The position numbers and the translations under genes are program-made. DNA of 64,000 bases from Ruegeria pomeroyi (GTDB taxonomy: Bacteria > Pseudomonadota > Alphaproteobacteria > Rhodobacterales > Rhodobacteraceae), in the NCBI RefSeq assembly GCF_021405525.1, contig NZ_JAGQAG010000001.1, forward strand, positions 2,418,001-2,482,000, read 5' to 3'. The notes beneath the pieces were generated by a model. That model saw only the letters and a list, made by a program, of their open reading frames with translations. It made no database searches and was not told the origin of the DNA. Below are positions 33,310 through 40,873 of the stretch, in pieces (positions within the stretch are counted from its first letter, which is position 1; each line of letters begins with the position of its first letter).

Positions 33310-33615
33310 TCAGCCCCGCTGTGCGGGCGCTTCCTGCCGGGCCGGCACCGGGCGCAGGTCGGACACCTTGCTGCCACCGCGCGGCGGCGCGTCGTCCTCG
33401 GCCAGGCTCATGATCTTCCAGGCGAATTGCACCCCGGCAAAGACGATCCCGTTCATGAACCACAACATGAACACGGCAAGCAGCGCCGAATCGGACCGGG
33501 CGATCAACCCCCGGAGTCCCGCGATATCGAGCCACAGGAGACCCGCGATGAACACCGCCGATATCGCGAAACCAACCAGAACCTGGGTGACGTAGAGACG
33601 GATCAGACGGGGCAT
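33310..33615 (-). CDS. sspA: Small membrane protein, SspA-like (salt-stress-associated)
   Basis: The 101-residue protein has two hydrophobic segments (LYVTQVLVGFAISAVFIAGLLW and ALLAVFMLWFMNGIVFAGVQFAW) and a polar, Pro-rich tail. It converges with the 6S RNA gene, the arrangement described for sspA in Rhodobacter sphaeroides, where sspA is elevated in a 6S deletion under salt stress. The sspA name rests on that synteny and the membrane character rather than on a recognised motif. AAGGAG lies upstream of its start. Confidence 0.7.
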   Translation of the reverse strand: MPRLIRLYVTQVLVGFAISAVFIAGLLWLDIAGLRGLIARSDSALLAVFMLWFMNGIVFAGVQFAWKIMSLAEDDAPPRGGSKVSDLRPVPARQEAPAQRG

Positions 33616-33711
33616 GGTCTTACTCCTTGTTGTTTCTTCTCATCTTAGCGCAGAATGATCTGAAAGGCAGGGTATCCCAGTGGATCTGCGACAATATATG
33701 CCGGAGACGGA

Positions 33712-34488
33712 ATGCGAAATCTCACCGAGTTTGCGCTCGATCTTTTGGAAAGCCTCTCGCACATCTTCGACGACGACGCCCGCTGGGAATACGCGGTCGC
33801 CCGTCTGAACGAGTTTGGCTTCAAGGCGCTGAACATGGGGCAGTTCACCCCCAAATCCGGAATCCTGCACTGGGCGCGCAGCTCGATGGCGCCAAACTGG
33901 CTCAAGATCTATTCCGAAGGGGGCTATTCGGATGCCGATCTGGTGCTGGCACAAGCCGTTCAGGGGCCCGAAAGTCTCTATATCGATTCGAACCGCCGTT
34001 TGCAGGAAAGCAACTCGGACACCGCCATGGCGCTCTATTCCGGGCTGCTCGAACATGGCTATCGCCATGTCTTCAGCCTGATCGTGCCCTGCCCCGGCAA
34101 TCTGGCGACGCTGGTGGCTCTGTTCACCGATCACCCCGAAGCCGAGGCCTGGATGACCGAACAATCGGCCGGAATGCGTATTTTGGCAACAGTCATCGGC
34201 ACCAATCTGGGGCCCGGAACCGGACATGGCCTGTCGCCGGGCCAGGATCTGGCCCCAATCCTGGGCACAACCACCCCCCTGTCGCGCCGCGAGCGCGAGG
34301 CGCTGCATCTGCTGGCAGACGGATTGCGCAATGAACAGATCGCCACTGCAATGGAGATCAGCGAAATCACCGTGCGGATGCACCTGAAATCGGCCCGCGA
34401 CAAGCTGCGTGCGCCGACGCGCGAAGCAGCGCTGGTAAGAGCCGTCAAGATGGGGCTGCTCAGTGGCCAGACCTATCGGAACAGATAG
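33712..34488 (+). CDS. LuxR-family regulator with autoinducer-binding-type domain, no luxI nearby
   Basis: The 258-residue protein has an N-terminal domain like the autoinducer-binding PAS-type fold (residues 1-165, with W-rich HWARSSMAPNWLKIYSEGGYSDADLVL near 50-77). A LuxR helix-turn-helix follows at the C-terminus (LSRREREALHLLADGLRNEQIATAMEISEITVRMHLKSARDKL, residues about 195-238). No luxI synthase gene lies within the window, so it may be a solo regulator or pair with a remote synthase. It is transcribed alone. Confidence 0.85.
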   Translation: MRNLTEFALDLLESLSHIFDDDARWEYAVARLNEFGFKALNMGQFTPKSGILHWARSSMAPNWLKIYSEGGYSDADLVLAQAVQGPESLYIDSNRRLQESNSDTAMALYSGLLEHGYRHVFSLIVPCPGNLATLVALFTDHPEAEAWMTEQSAGMRILATVIGTNLGPGTGHGLSPGQDLAPILGTTTPLSRREREALHLLADGLRNEQIATAMEISEITVRMHLKSARDKLRAPTREAALVRAVKMGLLSGQTYRNR

Positions 34489-34581
34489 GTTTCTTTGTTG
34501 ATCGGCTTGCGCTAGCGTCCCGGAGCCGGGCTCCTGTCGTGAGTGGTGGCCCCGGTGAATTTCATCCAGATATTTTAATAT

Positions 34582-34615
34582 GCGGCGGCGGTTTGGTCCC
34601 ATGGACGGCCGCCGC
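34582..34615. terminator. GC-rich hairpin between LuxR-type and nusB genes
   Basis: GCGGCGGC at 34582-34589 pairs with GCCGCCGC at 34608-34615 across an 18-base loop, followed by GGTTTCCC on the plus strand. It may terminate the LuxR transcript or the converging rib-nusB transcript; the T-run is poor. The remaining bases from 34489 to 34660 hold no gene. Confidence 0.4.
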
Positions 34616-34660
34616 CGGTTTCCCTATTTCGACCCAGACAGAAGCGGGGGTGCGAGAGCC

Positions 34661-35143
34661 TCAGAACGCGTCCGGGCGTGCCTCTCGGGCCATGTGATCC
34701 AGCACCGCGTTCACGAAACTGGTCTCACGCCCCTCGGGAAAAAACGCGCGCGCGATATCGACGAATTCGGTGATCACCACCTTGGGCGGGGTGTCGTTCT
34801 GGCTCAACTCGGCCCCAGCGGCGCGAAACAATGCACGCAGCGTCGGGTCGATCCGCGCGATCGGCCATTTCGCCACCAGCGCGCGGTCTGTCATCTGGTC
34901 GATCAGCGCCTGATTGTTGACCGCATCCCCCACCAGCGCGCGGAACAGTTTCGTATCCCCCTCGGCCAGTTCGTCACCCTCGTAGACGGCGCCGAAACGG
35001 TGGTCGACAAACTCGGACACGACGGATTCGACCGTCTGACCCGAATGCTCCATCTGGAACAGCGCCTGCACGGCATATAGCCGCGCGGCGGATTTCATCT
35101 GGCGTTTCCGGTTGACCGGTTTGGGGGTGTCGCTCTGGCTCAT
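34661..35143 (-). CDS. nusB: Transcription antitermination factor NusB
   Basis: The 160-residue all-helical protein has the NusB pattern: RLYAVQALFQME near residue 22, LVAKWPIARIDPTLRALFRAAGAEL near 95 and VVITEFVDIARAFFP near 125. The start at 35143 overlaps the ribH stop by four bases. NusB binds boxA RNA with S10 in rRNA antitermination. Its position at the end of the riboflavin genes is conserved in many bacteria. Confidence 0.95.
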   Translation of the reverse strand: MSQSDTPKPVNRKRQMKSAARLYAVQALFQMEHSGQTVESVVSEFVDHRFGAVYEGDELAEGDTKLFRALVGDAVNNQALIDQMTDRALVAKWPIARIDPTLRALFRAAGAELSQNDTPPKVVITEFVDIARAFFPEGRETSFVNAVLDHMAREARPDAF

Positions 35144-35691
35144 GCGGTGCGGGATCCGTTCTTGTCCTCGGCGAGAAGAATGTCCTCCGCATTGGGGCGG
35201 AAACCCACATCCTTTCTCGAAGCGCCCCACTTACGGCCGAGCGCGATCAGATGCAAGGCCGCAGCAGCCGCGCCGCCACCCTTGTTCATCTCGGCCGGAT
35301 CGGCACGCATCTCGGCCTGGGGGCGGTTCTCGACCGTGAGGATGCCGTTGCCGATGCACAGGCCCTGAAGCCCCATCAGCTGGATCGCGCGGCTGCTGTC
35401 GTTGCAGACGGTGTCGTAATGGGTGGTCTCGCCCCGGATCACGCAGCCAAGCGCCACGTAGCCGTCGAAATTGCTCTGCCGGTCGGCCATGGCGATGGCG
35501 GTGGGCACCTCAAGCGCGCCGGGCACCTCGACAAGGTCCCAGCTGCCGCCAACGGCCTCGATCTCGGCCACGGCGCCGGCAACCAGGTTGTCGGCGATGT
35601 CCTTGTAATAGGGCGCCACCACGATCAGCAGTTTCACCGGCTTGTCGAACTCGGCGCGCGGCAGGGTGTAATGGGTCTCGTGTCCGGCCAT
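35140..35691 (-). CDS. ribH: 6,7-dimethyl-8-ribityllumazine synthase
   Basis: The 183-residue protein condenses the ribB product with the pyrimidinedione. It has the substrate-binding and catalytic stretches VPGALEVPTAIAMA near residue 56, GCVIRGETTHYDTVCNDSSRAI near 81 and GILTVENRPQA near 115. The C-terminal extension is slightly longer than in short lumazine synthases. It starts a single base downstream of the ribB stop and overlaps nusB. Confidence 0.96.
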   Translation of the reverse strand: MAGHETHYTLPRAEFDKPVKLLIVVAPYYKDIADNLVAGAVAEIEAVGGSWDLVEVPGALEVPTAIAMADRQSNFDGYVALGCVIRGETTHYDTVCNDSSRAIQLMGLQGLCIGNGILTVENRPQAEMRADPAEMNKGGGAAAAALHLIALGRKWGASRKDVGFRPNAEDILLAEDKNGSRTA

Positions 35692-35692
35692 G

Positions 35693-36814
35693 TCAGACGT
35701 CCTTCATGATGGGGCGGGTGCCGACGATGGAGAGGCCATAGGCATCGAGCCCGAGATACTTGGTTTGCGGCGAGTCGGTGAGCAGGATCAGCTCGTGCAG
35801 GCCCATCTTGGACAGGATCTGGGCGCCCAGACCGGTCTGCTTGATGGTGCGCACGCCGTCCTCGTCGCTGGCATAAAGCGCGTTGCGCGGCTGGCGGAAC
35901 AGGCAGACGACGCCGCGCCCTTCGGCGGCGATCTTCTCCATCGCGCGGGGCAGTTCCTGCGTCGGCTTGGGGCCAAGGCCCAGCACATCGGACGCCTCGT
36001 GCAGCGCATGGGTGCGGGTCAGCACCGGTTCGGAGGTCGAGATGTCGCCCTTAACCAGCACCACATGTTCGATGCCGTGGGTCTGGTCGGTAAAGATGCG
36101 CATCTCCCACGCGCCACCATATTCCGAGGTGACGGTGCTGCGGGATGTTTCGTCCACCAGATTGTCGTTGCGGGCACGATAGGAGATCAGGTCGCTGATG
36201 GTGCCGATCTTCATCCCATGCCGCTCCGCGAAATCGACCAGGTCCGGCAGGCGGGCCATGGTCCCGTCTTCCTTCATGATCTCGCAAATCACGCCCGAGG
36301 GGTTCAGCCCGGCCAGACGCGAGATATCGACCGCCGCCTCGGTATGACCGGCGCGCACCAGCACCCCGCCCCGCTTGGCGCGCAGCGGAAAGATATGGCC
36401 GGGGGTGGCCAGGCTTGCCATGGTGTTCTGTTCGTTGATCGCGGTGGCAACCGTCAGCGCCCGGTCGGCGGCGGAAATGCCGGTCGACACCCCCTCGCGC
36501 GCCTCGATCGAGACGGTGAAGGCGGTTTCGTGGCGAGAAGAGTTGTTGACCGCCATCATCGGCAGGCCGAGACGGTCGATCCGGTCGGCGGTCATCGGCA
36601 AGCAGATCAGCCCGCGCCCATGGGTGGCCATGAAATTGATCGCGGCGGCATCGGCAAACTCGGCGGCGATGCACAGGTCGCCCTCGTTCTCGCGGTCCTC
36701 GTGATCGACCAGGATATACATCCGGCCCTTGCGCGCCTCGTCGATGATCTCCTCGATCGGACTGATCGCGTCGCGCAGGCGGGCCTCGACGGGTCCGGGC
36801 GTCTCAAAGCTCAT
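35693..36814 (-). CDS. ribB: 3,4-dihydroxy-2-butanone-4-phosphate synthase with degenerate GTP cyclohydrolase II-like domain
   Basis: The 373-residue protein starts at 36814 ([22 protein letters not shown]). The N-terminal 210 residues are a complete RibB domain with [19 protein letters not shown] near 37 and [27 protein letters not shown] near 155. The C-terminal region aligns in position with GTP cyclohydrolase II, but where the zinc Cys triad should be it reads [15 protein letters not shown], with no cysteines. So only RibB activity is expected and GTP cyclohydrolase II must come from elsewhere. The upstream 190-residue gene precedes it after a dispersed repeat. Confidence 0.92.
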   Translation of the reverse strand: MSFETPGPVEARLRDAISPIEEIIDEARKGRMYILVDHEDRENEGDLCIAAEFADAAAINFMATHGRGLICLPMTADRIDRLGLPMMAVNNSSRHETAFTVSIEAREGVSTGISAADRALTVATAINEQNTMASLATPGHIFPLRAKRGGVLVRAGHTEAAVDISRLAGLNPSGVICEIMKEDGTMARLPDLVDFAERHGMKIGTISDLISYRARNDNLVDETSRSTVTSEYGGAWEMRIFTDQTHGIEHVVLVKGDISTSEPVLTRTHALHEASDVLGLGPKPTQELPRAMEKIAAEGRGVVCLFRQPRNALYASDEDGVRTIKQTGLGAQILSKMGLHELILLTDSPQTKYLGLDAYGLSIVGTRPIMKDV

Positions 36815-36937
36815 GGGGCGGCCTTTCAGCTGTCTTGTCTGCCTGCGCAGATAGACCACCGCGCGCGCGAATGCCAGTGCACAAACGGCAGGCAAGGTGC
36901 GGGACGCGGCGTTCAGGCCCGGCTGCGGGGGGTGGAT

Positions 36938-37000
36938 TGGGGGCGCTGCCCCCGGCGCCTGTGGCGCCTCCCCCGGAGTATTTTGGGCGAAATGAAGGGG
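36938..37000. repeat. Dispersed repeat in the riboflavin operon
   Basis: On the plus strand: GGGGGCGCTGCCCCC, then GGCGCCTGTGGCGCC, then CCCCCGGAGTATTTTGGGCG and AAATGAAG. The element lies antisense to the flanking genes, between the 190-residue gene stop and ribB. The 198 bases around it contain nothing else recognisable. Confidence 0.8.
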
Positions 37001-37012
37001 CGCAGGTCGGCG

Positions 37013-37585
37013 CTAACCCGCCTGATGGGTGAAATACTCGGCCGAGGGCAGGTATCCGGCCGCGCGCCCGGCGGCGGCCCAGTCGGCCTCGAGCGGGGCG
37101 TCGCCGATGATCAGCACGCCCGAGGCGGGCAGGCGCTGACTGTGGATCAGACCCTGCACCCGGTCGCGCATCTGCGCCCAGCTGTCGGAAAGATGCGGTG
37201 CGCGGTCGGCGGCGGCCAGTACGTGGTTGACCGCCAGCACCGCCTGTGGCGTGGCGGGCGGATGCACCAGGGTCAGACGCGTGGCGCTTTTCACCTGTTC
37301 GATCTGACGCGCTTCGGGCGCGGCAATCTCGCCGCCCGAGCCAAAGATGCGCAGCGCGTTGGACGAGAACAGCAGGCCCAGGATATCCTGTCCCGAATAC
37401 CGCCGCACCTTTGCATAGCTGCGGTAGGTCATGCCTAGCTCGGCGGCTCGGCGCATGCGCATCCGCAAAACCAGCATCGGGATTGCCTCAGGCATCAGCG
37501 CCTTTTGCGCCTGCCGCCAGGCATGGGTGCGCCAGAGACGTCCACTCTCCATCGACGGACCCCCATTATGCCCGATTCCGGCCAT
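37013..37585 (-). CDS. Unknown protein with N-terminal GIGHNGGP motif in the riboflavin operon
   Basis: The 190-residue protein begins MAGIGHNGGPSMESGRLWRTH. The short GHNGGP motif recurs at the N-termini of otherwise unrelated alphaproteobacterial proteins. The rest is helical, with a basic region around MLVLRMRMRRAAELGMTYRSYAKVRRYSGQD and a C-terminal half (SGVLIIGDAPLEADWAAAGRAAGYLP) of unclear fold. It starts four bases after the ribE stop and is followed by ribB, so it is probably co-transcribed with riboflavin genes. The function is unknown. Confidence 0.75.
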   Translation of the reverse strand: MAGIGHNGGPSMESGRLWRTHAWRQAQKALMPEAIPMLVLRMRMRRAAELGMTYRSYAKVRRYSGQDILGLLFSSNALRIFGSGGEIAAPEARQIEQVKSATRLTLVHPPATPQAVLAVNHVLAAADRAPHLSDSWAQMRDRVQGLIHSQRLPASGVLIIGDAPLEADWAAAGRAAGYLPSAEYFTHQAG

Positions 37586-37588
37586 GGC

Positions 37589-38176
37589 TCAGAGCGCCTC
37601 GGCCAGCCGCGCCACGTAGCGCGCCAACATGTCGATTTCCAGGTTGACCCGGTCACCTACCGCCACGCTGCCCCAGGTGGTCGCCTCTTTGGTATGAGGG
37701 ATGAAGTTGATGCCGAATTCGGCCCCCTCGACCGCATTCACGGTCAGCGAGGTTCCGTTCAGCGCCACAGACCCTTTGGGTGCGATGAAACGGGCCAGTT
37801 CAGCGGGTGCACGCAGGGTGACGCGGGTGCTGTCGCCCTCGTCGGCGATGGCCACAACCTCGGCCACCCCGTCCACATGGCCCGACACGATATGGCCGCC
37901 CAGCTCGTCGCCCACCTTGAGCGCGCGTTCGAGGTTCAGCCGCTTGCCGACCGTCCAGCGGCCCAGATTGGTCTTGGACACGGTCTCGGCGCTGATCTCG
38001 ACATCGTACCAGTCCTCTCCCAACGCGATCACGGTCAGGCAGACCCCGTCGCTGGCGATAGAGGCGCCGATGTCGATGCCCGAGGTGTCGTACCCGGTGC
38101 GAATGCGCGCGCGAAGATCGCCGCGCTGTTCCAGCTCGACCACGGTGCCGATATCTGTGACGATGCCCGTAAACAT
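37589..38176 (-). CDS. ribE: Riboflavin synthase, alpha subunit
   Basis: The 195-residue protein has the MFTGIVTDIG start and two lumazine-binding repeats, each with a conserved block: SIASDGVCLTVIAL near residue 39 and GSVALNGTSLTVNAV near 138, with GHIVSGHVDGVAEV between them. It dismutates two lumazine molecules to riboflavin. The frame runs open to 38515 but MFTGIV at 38176 is the family start. I saw no FMN riboswitch upstream. The kps-like genes begin 172 bases away, divergent. Confidence 0.95.
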   Translation of the reverse strand: MFTGIVTDIGTVVELEQRGDLRARIRTGYDTSGIDIGASIASDGVCLTVIALGEDWYDVEISAETVSKTNLGRWTVGKRLNLERALKVGDELGGHIVSGHVDGVAEVVAIADEGDSTRVTLRAPAELARFIAPKGSVALNGTSLTVNAVEGAEFGINFIPHTKEATTWGSVAVGDRVNLEIDMLARYVARLAEAL

Positions 38177-38348
38177 GGTTCTTACCTTTGCTGTGCCATT
38201 CCTGCACCGAGGTAACGCCCTGCCACGCGCGCGGCAAGCCCCCCGCTTGCCCGCCTGCCCCACCCGGGTCATAGTTTCGCCCGATTGGCCGGTCAGGATG
38301 GCGGTCACGCCCGAAAACCGGGCAGCGTTAACTAGGAAAGGCACAAGT

Positions 38349-39641
38349 ATGCCAGAGCCGACCCAAACCAGGCGGGTCTTTCTGTTCCTCCAAGGGCCAC
38401 ATGGGCCCTTTTTCCATGCGCTCGGCCGTATGCTGCGCGCGGCGGGGGCCGAGGTCTGGCGGGTCGGGTTCAACGCAGGCGACCGGGCATTCTGGTTCCA
38501 TCCGCCAAGCTTCATCCCCTACAAGGGCGCGCATGAGGACTGGCCTCAAGCGTTTGAGAACCTGCTTGAGCGCAAGGGCGTCACCGATATTGTCCTTTAC
38601 GGTGATACAAGGCCCATACATGCCAGCGCAGTTGCGGCGGCCAAGGCGCGCGGACTGGGTGTGCATGTGTTCGAGGAAGGCTATCTGCGCCCCTATTGGG
38701 TTACTTACGAGCGCGAGGGCTCGAATGGCAACTCGCGCCTGATGGACATGACGCTGGAGGACATGCGCGCGGCACTGGCGCTGTCGGATCTGGAAACGCC
38801 GCTGCCGCCGTCCCATTGGGGCGACATGCGCCAGCATATCTTCTATGGCGCGCTGTATCACTGGTTCGTCATGTTCACCAATCAGGGCTATCGCCGGTTC
38901 AAGCCGCATCGCGATCTGCCGGTGACCAAGGAATTCCAGCTATACCTGCAACGGCTGCTGCTGATGCCTGTGCTGGCGGTCGAGCGGATGCTGGCCACCG
39001 CGCGTATCCGCAACGGCGGCTTCCCCTATCACCTGGCCCTGTTACAGCTGGAACATGACAGCTCGTTCCAGCAGCATTCGCCCTTTTCCACGATAACCGA
39101 TTTCCTTGAGGAGATCTTTGTCGGCTTCGCCCGGGGGGCGCCGCAGCATCATCACCTTGTGGTCAAGGCGCATCCGCTGGAAAACGGCCGTGTGCCGCTC
39201 AGGCGCGAGTTGCGCCGGTTGGCCCGCCAGCACGGGCTGGAGGGGCGAGTGCACTATGTGCGCGGCGGCAAGCTGGCGCAGCTGTTGAACGATGCGCGCA
39301 GCGCGGTCACGGTGAATTCCACCGCCGGTCAGCAGGTGCTCTGGCGCGGCATTCCGCTCAAGGTGTTTGGCCGCGCGGTCTATGACAAGCCTGAATTTGT
39401 CTCGACCCAACCTGCGTCAGAGTTCTTTTCCGCCGCCAACCGACCCGATGCCCGCGCCTACAAGGAATACCGCCGGTATCTGCTAGAGACCAGCCAGCTG
39501 CCCGGCGGGTTCTATTCGCGCAAGGGACGCCGCCAGTTGCTGCGCCAAGTGGTCGACATGATGCTGTCGCCGGACGATCCCTATGATGCGCTGAAATCAG
39601 GCAAAGCGGCACCACGGCAACAGTTGCGTCTGGTGAACTGA
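38349..39641 (+). CDS. Capsule biosynthesis protein, KpsS-like Kdo transferase
   Basis: The 430-residue protein resembles KpsS: FLFLQGPHGPFFHALGRMLRAAGAEVWRVGFNAGD at the N-terminus, HVFEEGYLRPYWVTYEREG near residue 112 and HHLVVKAHPLENGRV near 270. The late block VTVNSTAGQQVLWRGIPLKVFGRAVYDKP also fits. KpsS adds the first beta-Kdo to phosphatidylglycerol when building the capsule anchor. AGGAAAGGCACAAGT precedes the start at 38349; long extensions upstream overlap ribE antisense and are rejected. It is the first of three capsule genes. Confidence 0.88.
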   Translation: MPEPTQTRRVFLFLQGPHGPFFHALGRMLRAAGAEVWRVGFNAGDRAFWFHPPSFIPYKGAHEDWPQAFENLLERKGVTDIVLYGDTRPIHASAVAAAKARGLGVHVFEEGYLRPYWVTYEREGSNGNSRLMDMTLEDMRAALALSDLETPLPPSHWGDMRQHIFYGALYHWFVMFTNQGYRRFKPHRDLPVTKEFQLYLQRLLLMPVLAVERMLATARIRNGGFPYHLALLQLEHDSSFQQHSPFSTITDFLEEIFVGFARGAPQHHHLVVKAHPLENGRVPLRRELRRLARQHGLEGRVHYVRGGKLAQLLNDARSAVTVNSTAGQQVLWRGIPLKVFGRAVYDKPEFVSTQPASEFFSAANRPDARAYKEYRRYLLETSQLPGGFYSRKGRRQLLRQVVDMMLSPDDPYDALKSGKAAPRQQLRLVN

Positions 39642-39736
39642 CAATGGGTACTGCCGGGACTGGATTTTTCATCCGGATTCCGATAGTTTGGCAAAAAAAC
39701 CGAGGCAGAAACATATAAGGTCGAGGAGACCGAGCA

Positions 39737-40870
39737 GTGAAACTGATCCCCGTCCGCTGGGCGAAGCCCGTTCTCGTGCTGGCTGCGATGTCTGTCGCGG
39801 CCTCTTGCTCGTTGCCCAAAGTGGGGCCGAACAAACGGCAAATCTTCGCCGGTTCCGTCCAGCAGGAAGGCGACGCCTTTATCGTTGCCGTGAACGATCG
39901 CGTCACCCGTGCCACCGCTGTGGTTCCGGCGCTGGGTTTCTCGGACTCGTTCAAGAACGCCTCCCCGTTGACGTCGGACACGATCCGACCCGGTGACGTG
40001 CTGGGGCTGACGGTTTGGGAAAACGTCGATGACGGCCTTTTGGCCAGCGAAGCAACCAACGCCACCATCCTGGAAGAGGTGCAGGTGGACAGCGCCGGCT
40101 TTATCTTTGTTCCTTATGCCGGTCGCCTGCGCGCCTCGGGCAACACGCCCGACCAGTTGCGCGAGGTGATCACCTCCAGGCTTGAAGAGCAGACCCCCGA
40201 CCCGCAGGTGCAGGTGCGCCGTGTTGCCGGCGACGGCTCGACAGTCTCGCTGACAGGTGCGGTCGGCGGTCAGGGGATCTATCCGATCGAACGCCCAACC
40301 CGTACGCTGTCGACCATGCTGGCCCAGGCAGGTGGCGTAACCATCCAACCCGACATCGCCGAAGTCACCGTTATCCGCGGCAACCAGCAGGGCAAGGTCT
40401 GGTATCAGGACCTGTTCAATCACCCCGAACTGGACATCGCCCTGCGCGGCGGCGACCGCATCCTGGTCGAGGAAGACACCCGATCGTTCACCGCGTTGGG
40501 TGCCACGAACACCCAGGCCCGCGTGCCATTTGAGACACAGGACCTGTCGGCGCTCGAGGCAATTGCTCAAGTGGGCGGCTTGATTTCCGCCGCCTCGGAC
40601 CCGACCGGCGTTTTCGTCTTCCGCAACGAACCGGCCGAGATCGCTGGCCAGGTGCTGGGCCGCGACGACCTGCAAGGCGCTCAGCGCATGGTTTATGTCC
40701 TAAACCTGACCGAGCCCAACGGGTTGTTCACCGCACGTGACTTCGTGATCCGGGACGAGGATACGCTCTATGTTACCGAGGCGCCGTATGCCCAGTGGAC
40801 CAAGACGATCTCGCTCATTTCCGGCGGCCTAACCCCGCTTGCTAACCTGCAGACGATCACCGGCGGCTGA
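39737..40870 (+). CDS. Outer-membrane polysaccharide export lipoprotein (OPX, Wza/KpsD-like)
   Basis: The 377-residue protein has a signal peptide with lipobox (LAAMSVAASCS, Cys at about residue 24), then a Poly_export domain (SDTIRPGDVLGLTVWE near 78 to VDSAGFIFVPYAGRLRASG). SLBB-type domains follow (VSLTGAVGGQGIYPIERPTRTLSTMLAQAGG near 173 and ALEAIAQVGGLISAASD near 270). It would form the outer-membrane pore for capsule. GGTCGAGGAGACCGAGCAG upstream contains the ribosome site. The KpsMT ABC exporter is not in the window. Confidence 0.9.
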   Translation: MKLIPVRWAKPVLVLAAMSVAASCSLPKVGPNKRQIFAGSVQQEGDAFIVAVNDRVTRATAVVPALGFSDSFKNASPLTSDTIRPGDVLGLTVWENVDDGLLASEATNATILEEVQVDSAGFIFVPYAGRLRASGNTPDQLREVITSRLEEQTPDPQVQVRRVAGDGSTVSLTGAVGGQGIYPIERPTRTLSTMLAQAGGVTIQPDIAEVTVIRGNQQGKVWYQDLFNHPELDIALRGGDRILVEEDTRSFTALGATNTQARVPFETQDLSALEAIAQVGGLISAASDPTGVFVFRNEPAEIAGQVLGRDDLQGAQRMVYVLNLTEPNGLFTARDFVIRDEDTLYVTEAPYAQWTKTISLISGGLTPLANLQTITGG

Positions 40871-40873
40871 CGC

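Noticed and set aside
33060-33312. tmRNA or RNase P RNA on the minus strand (GGGGCTGATCCCGGG resembles a tmRNA 5' end)
   Set aside because: The stretch is too short, has no tag reading frame or T-arm pairing, and the matching bases are the end of the sspA-like gene. The 6S RNA on the plus strand explains the region better.
37701-38348. N-terminal extension of the KpsS-like gene into the ribE region
   Set aside because: The extension is antisense to ribE; the ATG at 38349 has a ribosome site and begins the conserved domain.
36815-38348. FMN riboswitch before ribB or ribE
   Set aside because: No RFN-element conserved blocks were found in either upstream region.
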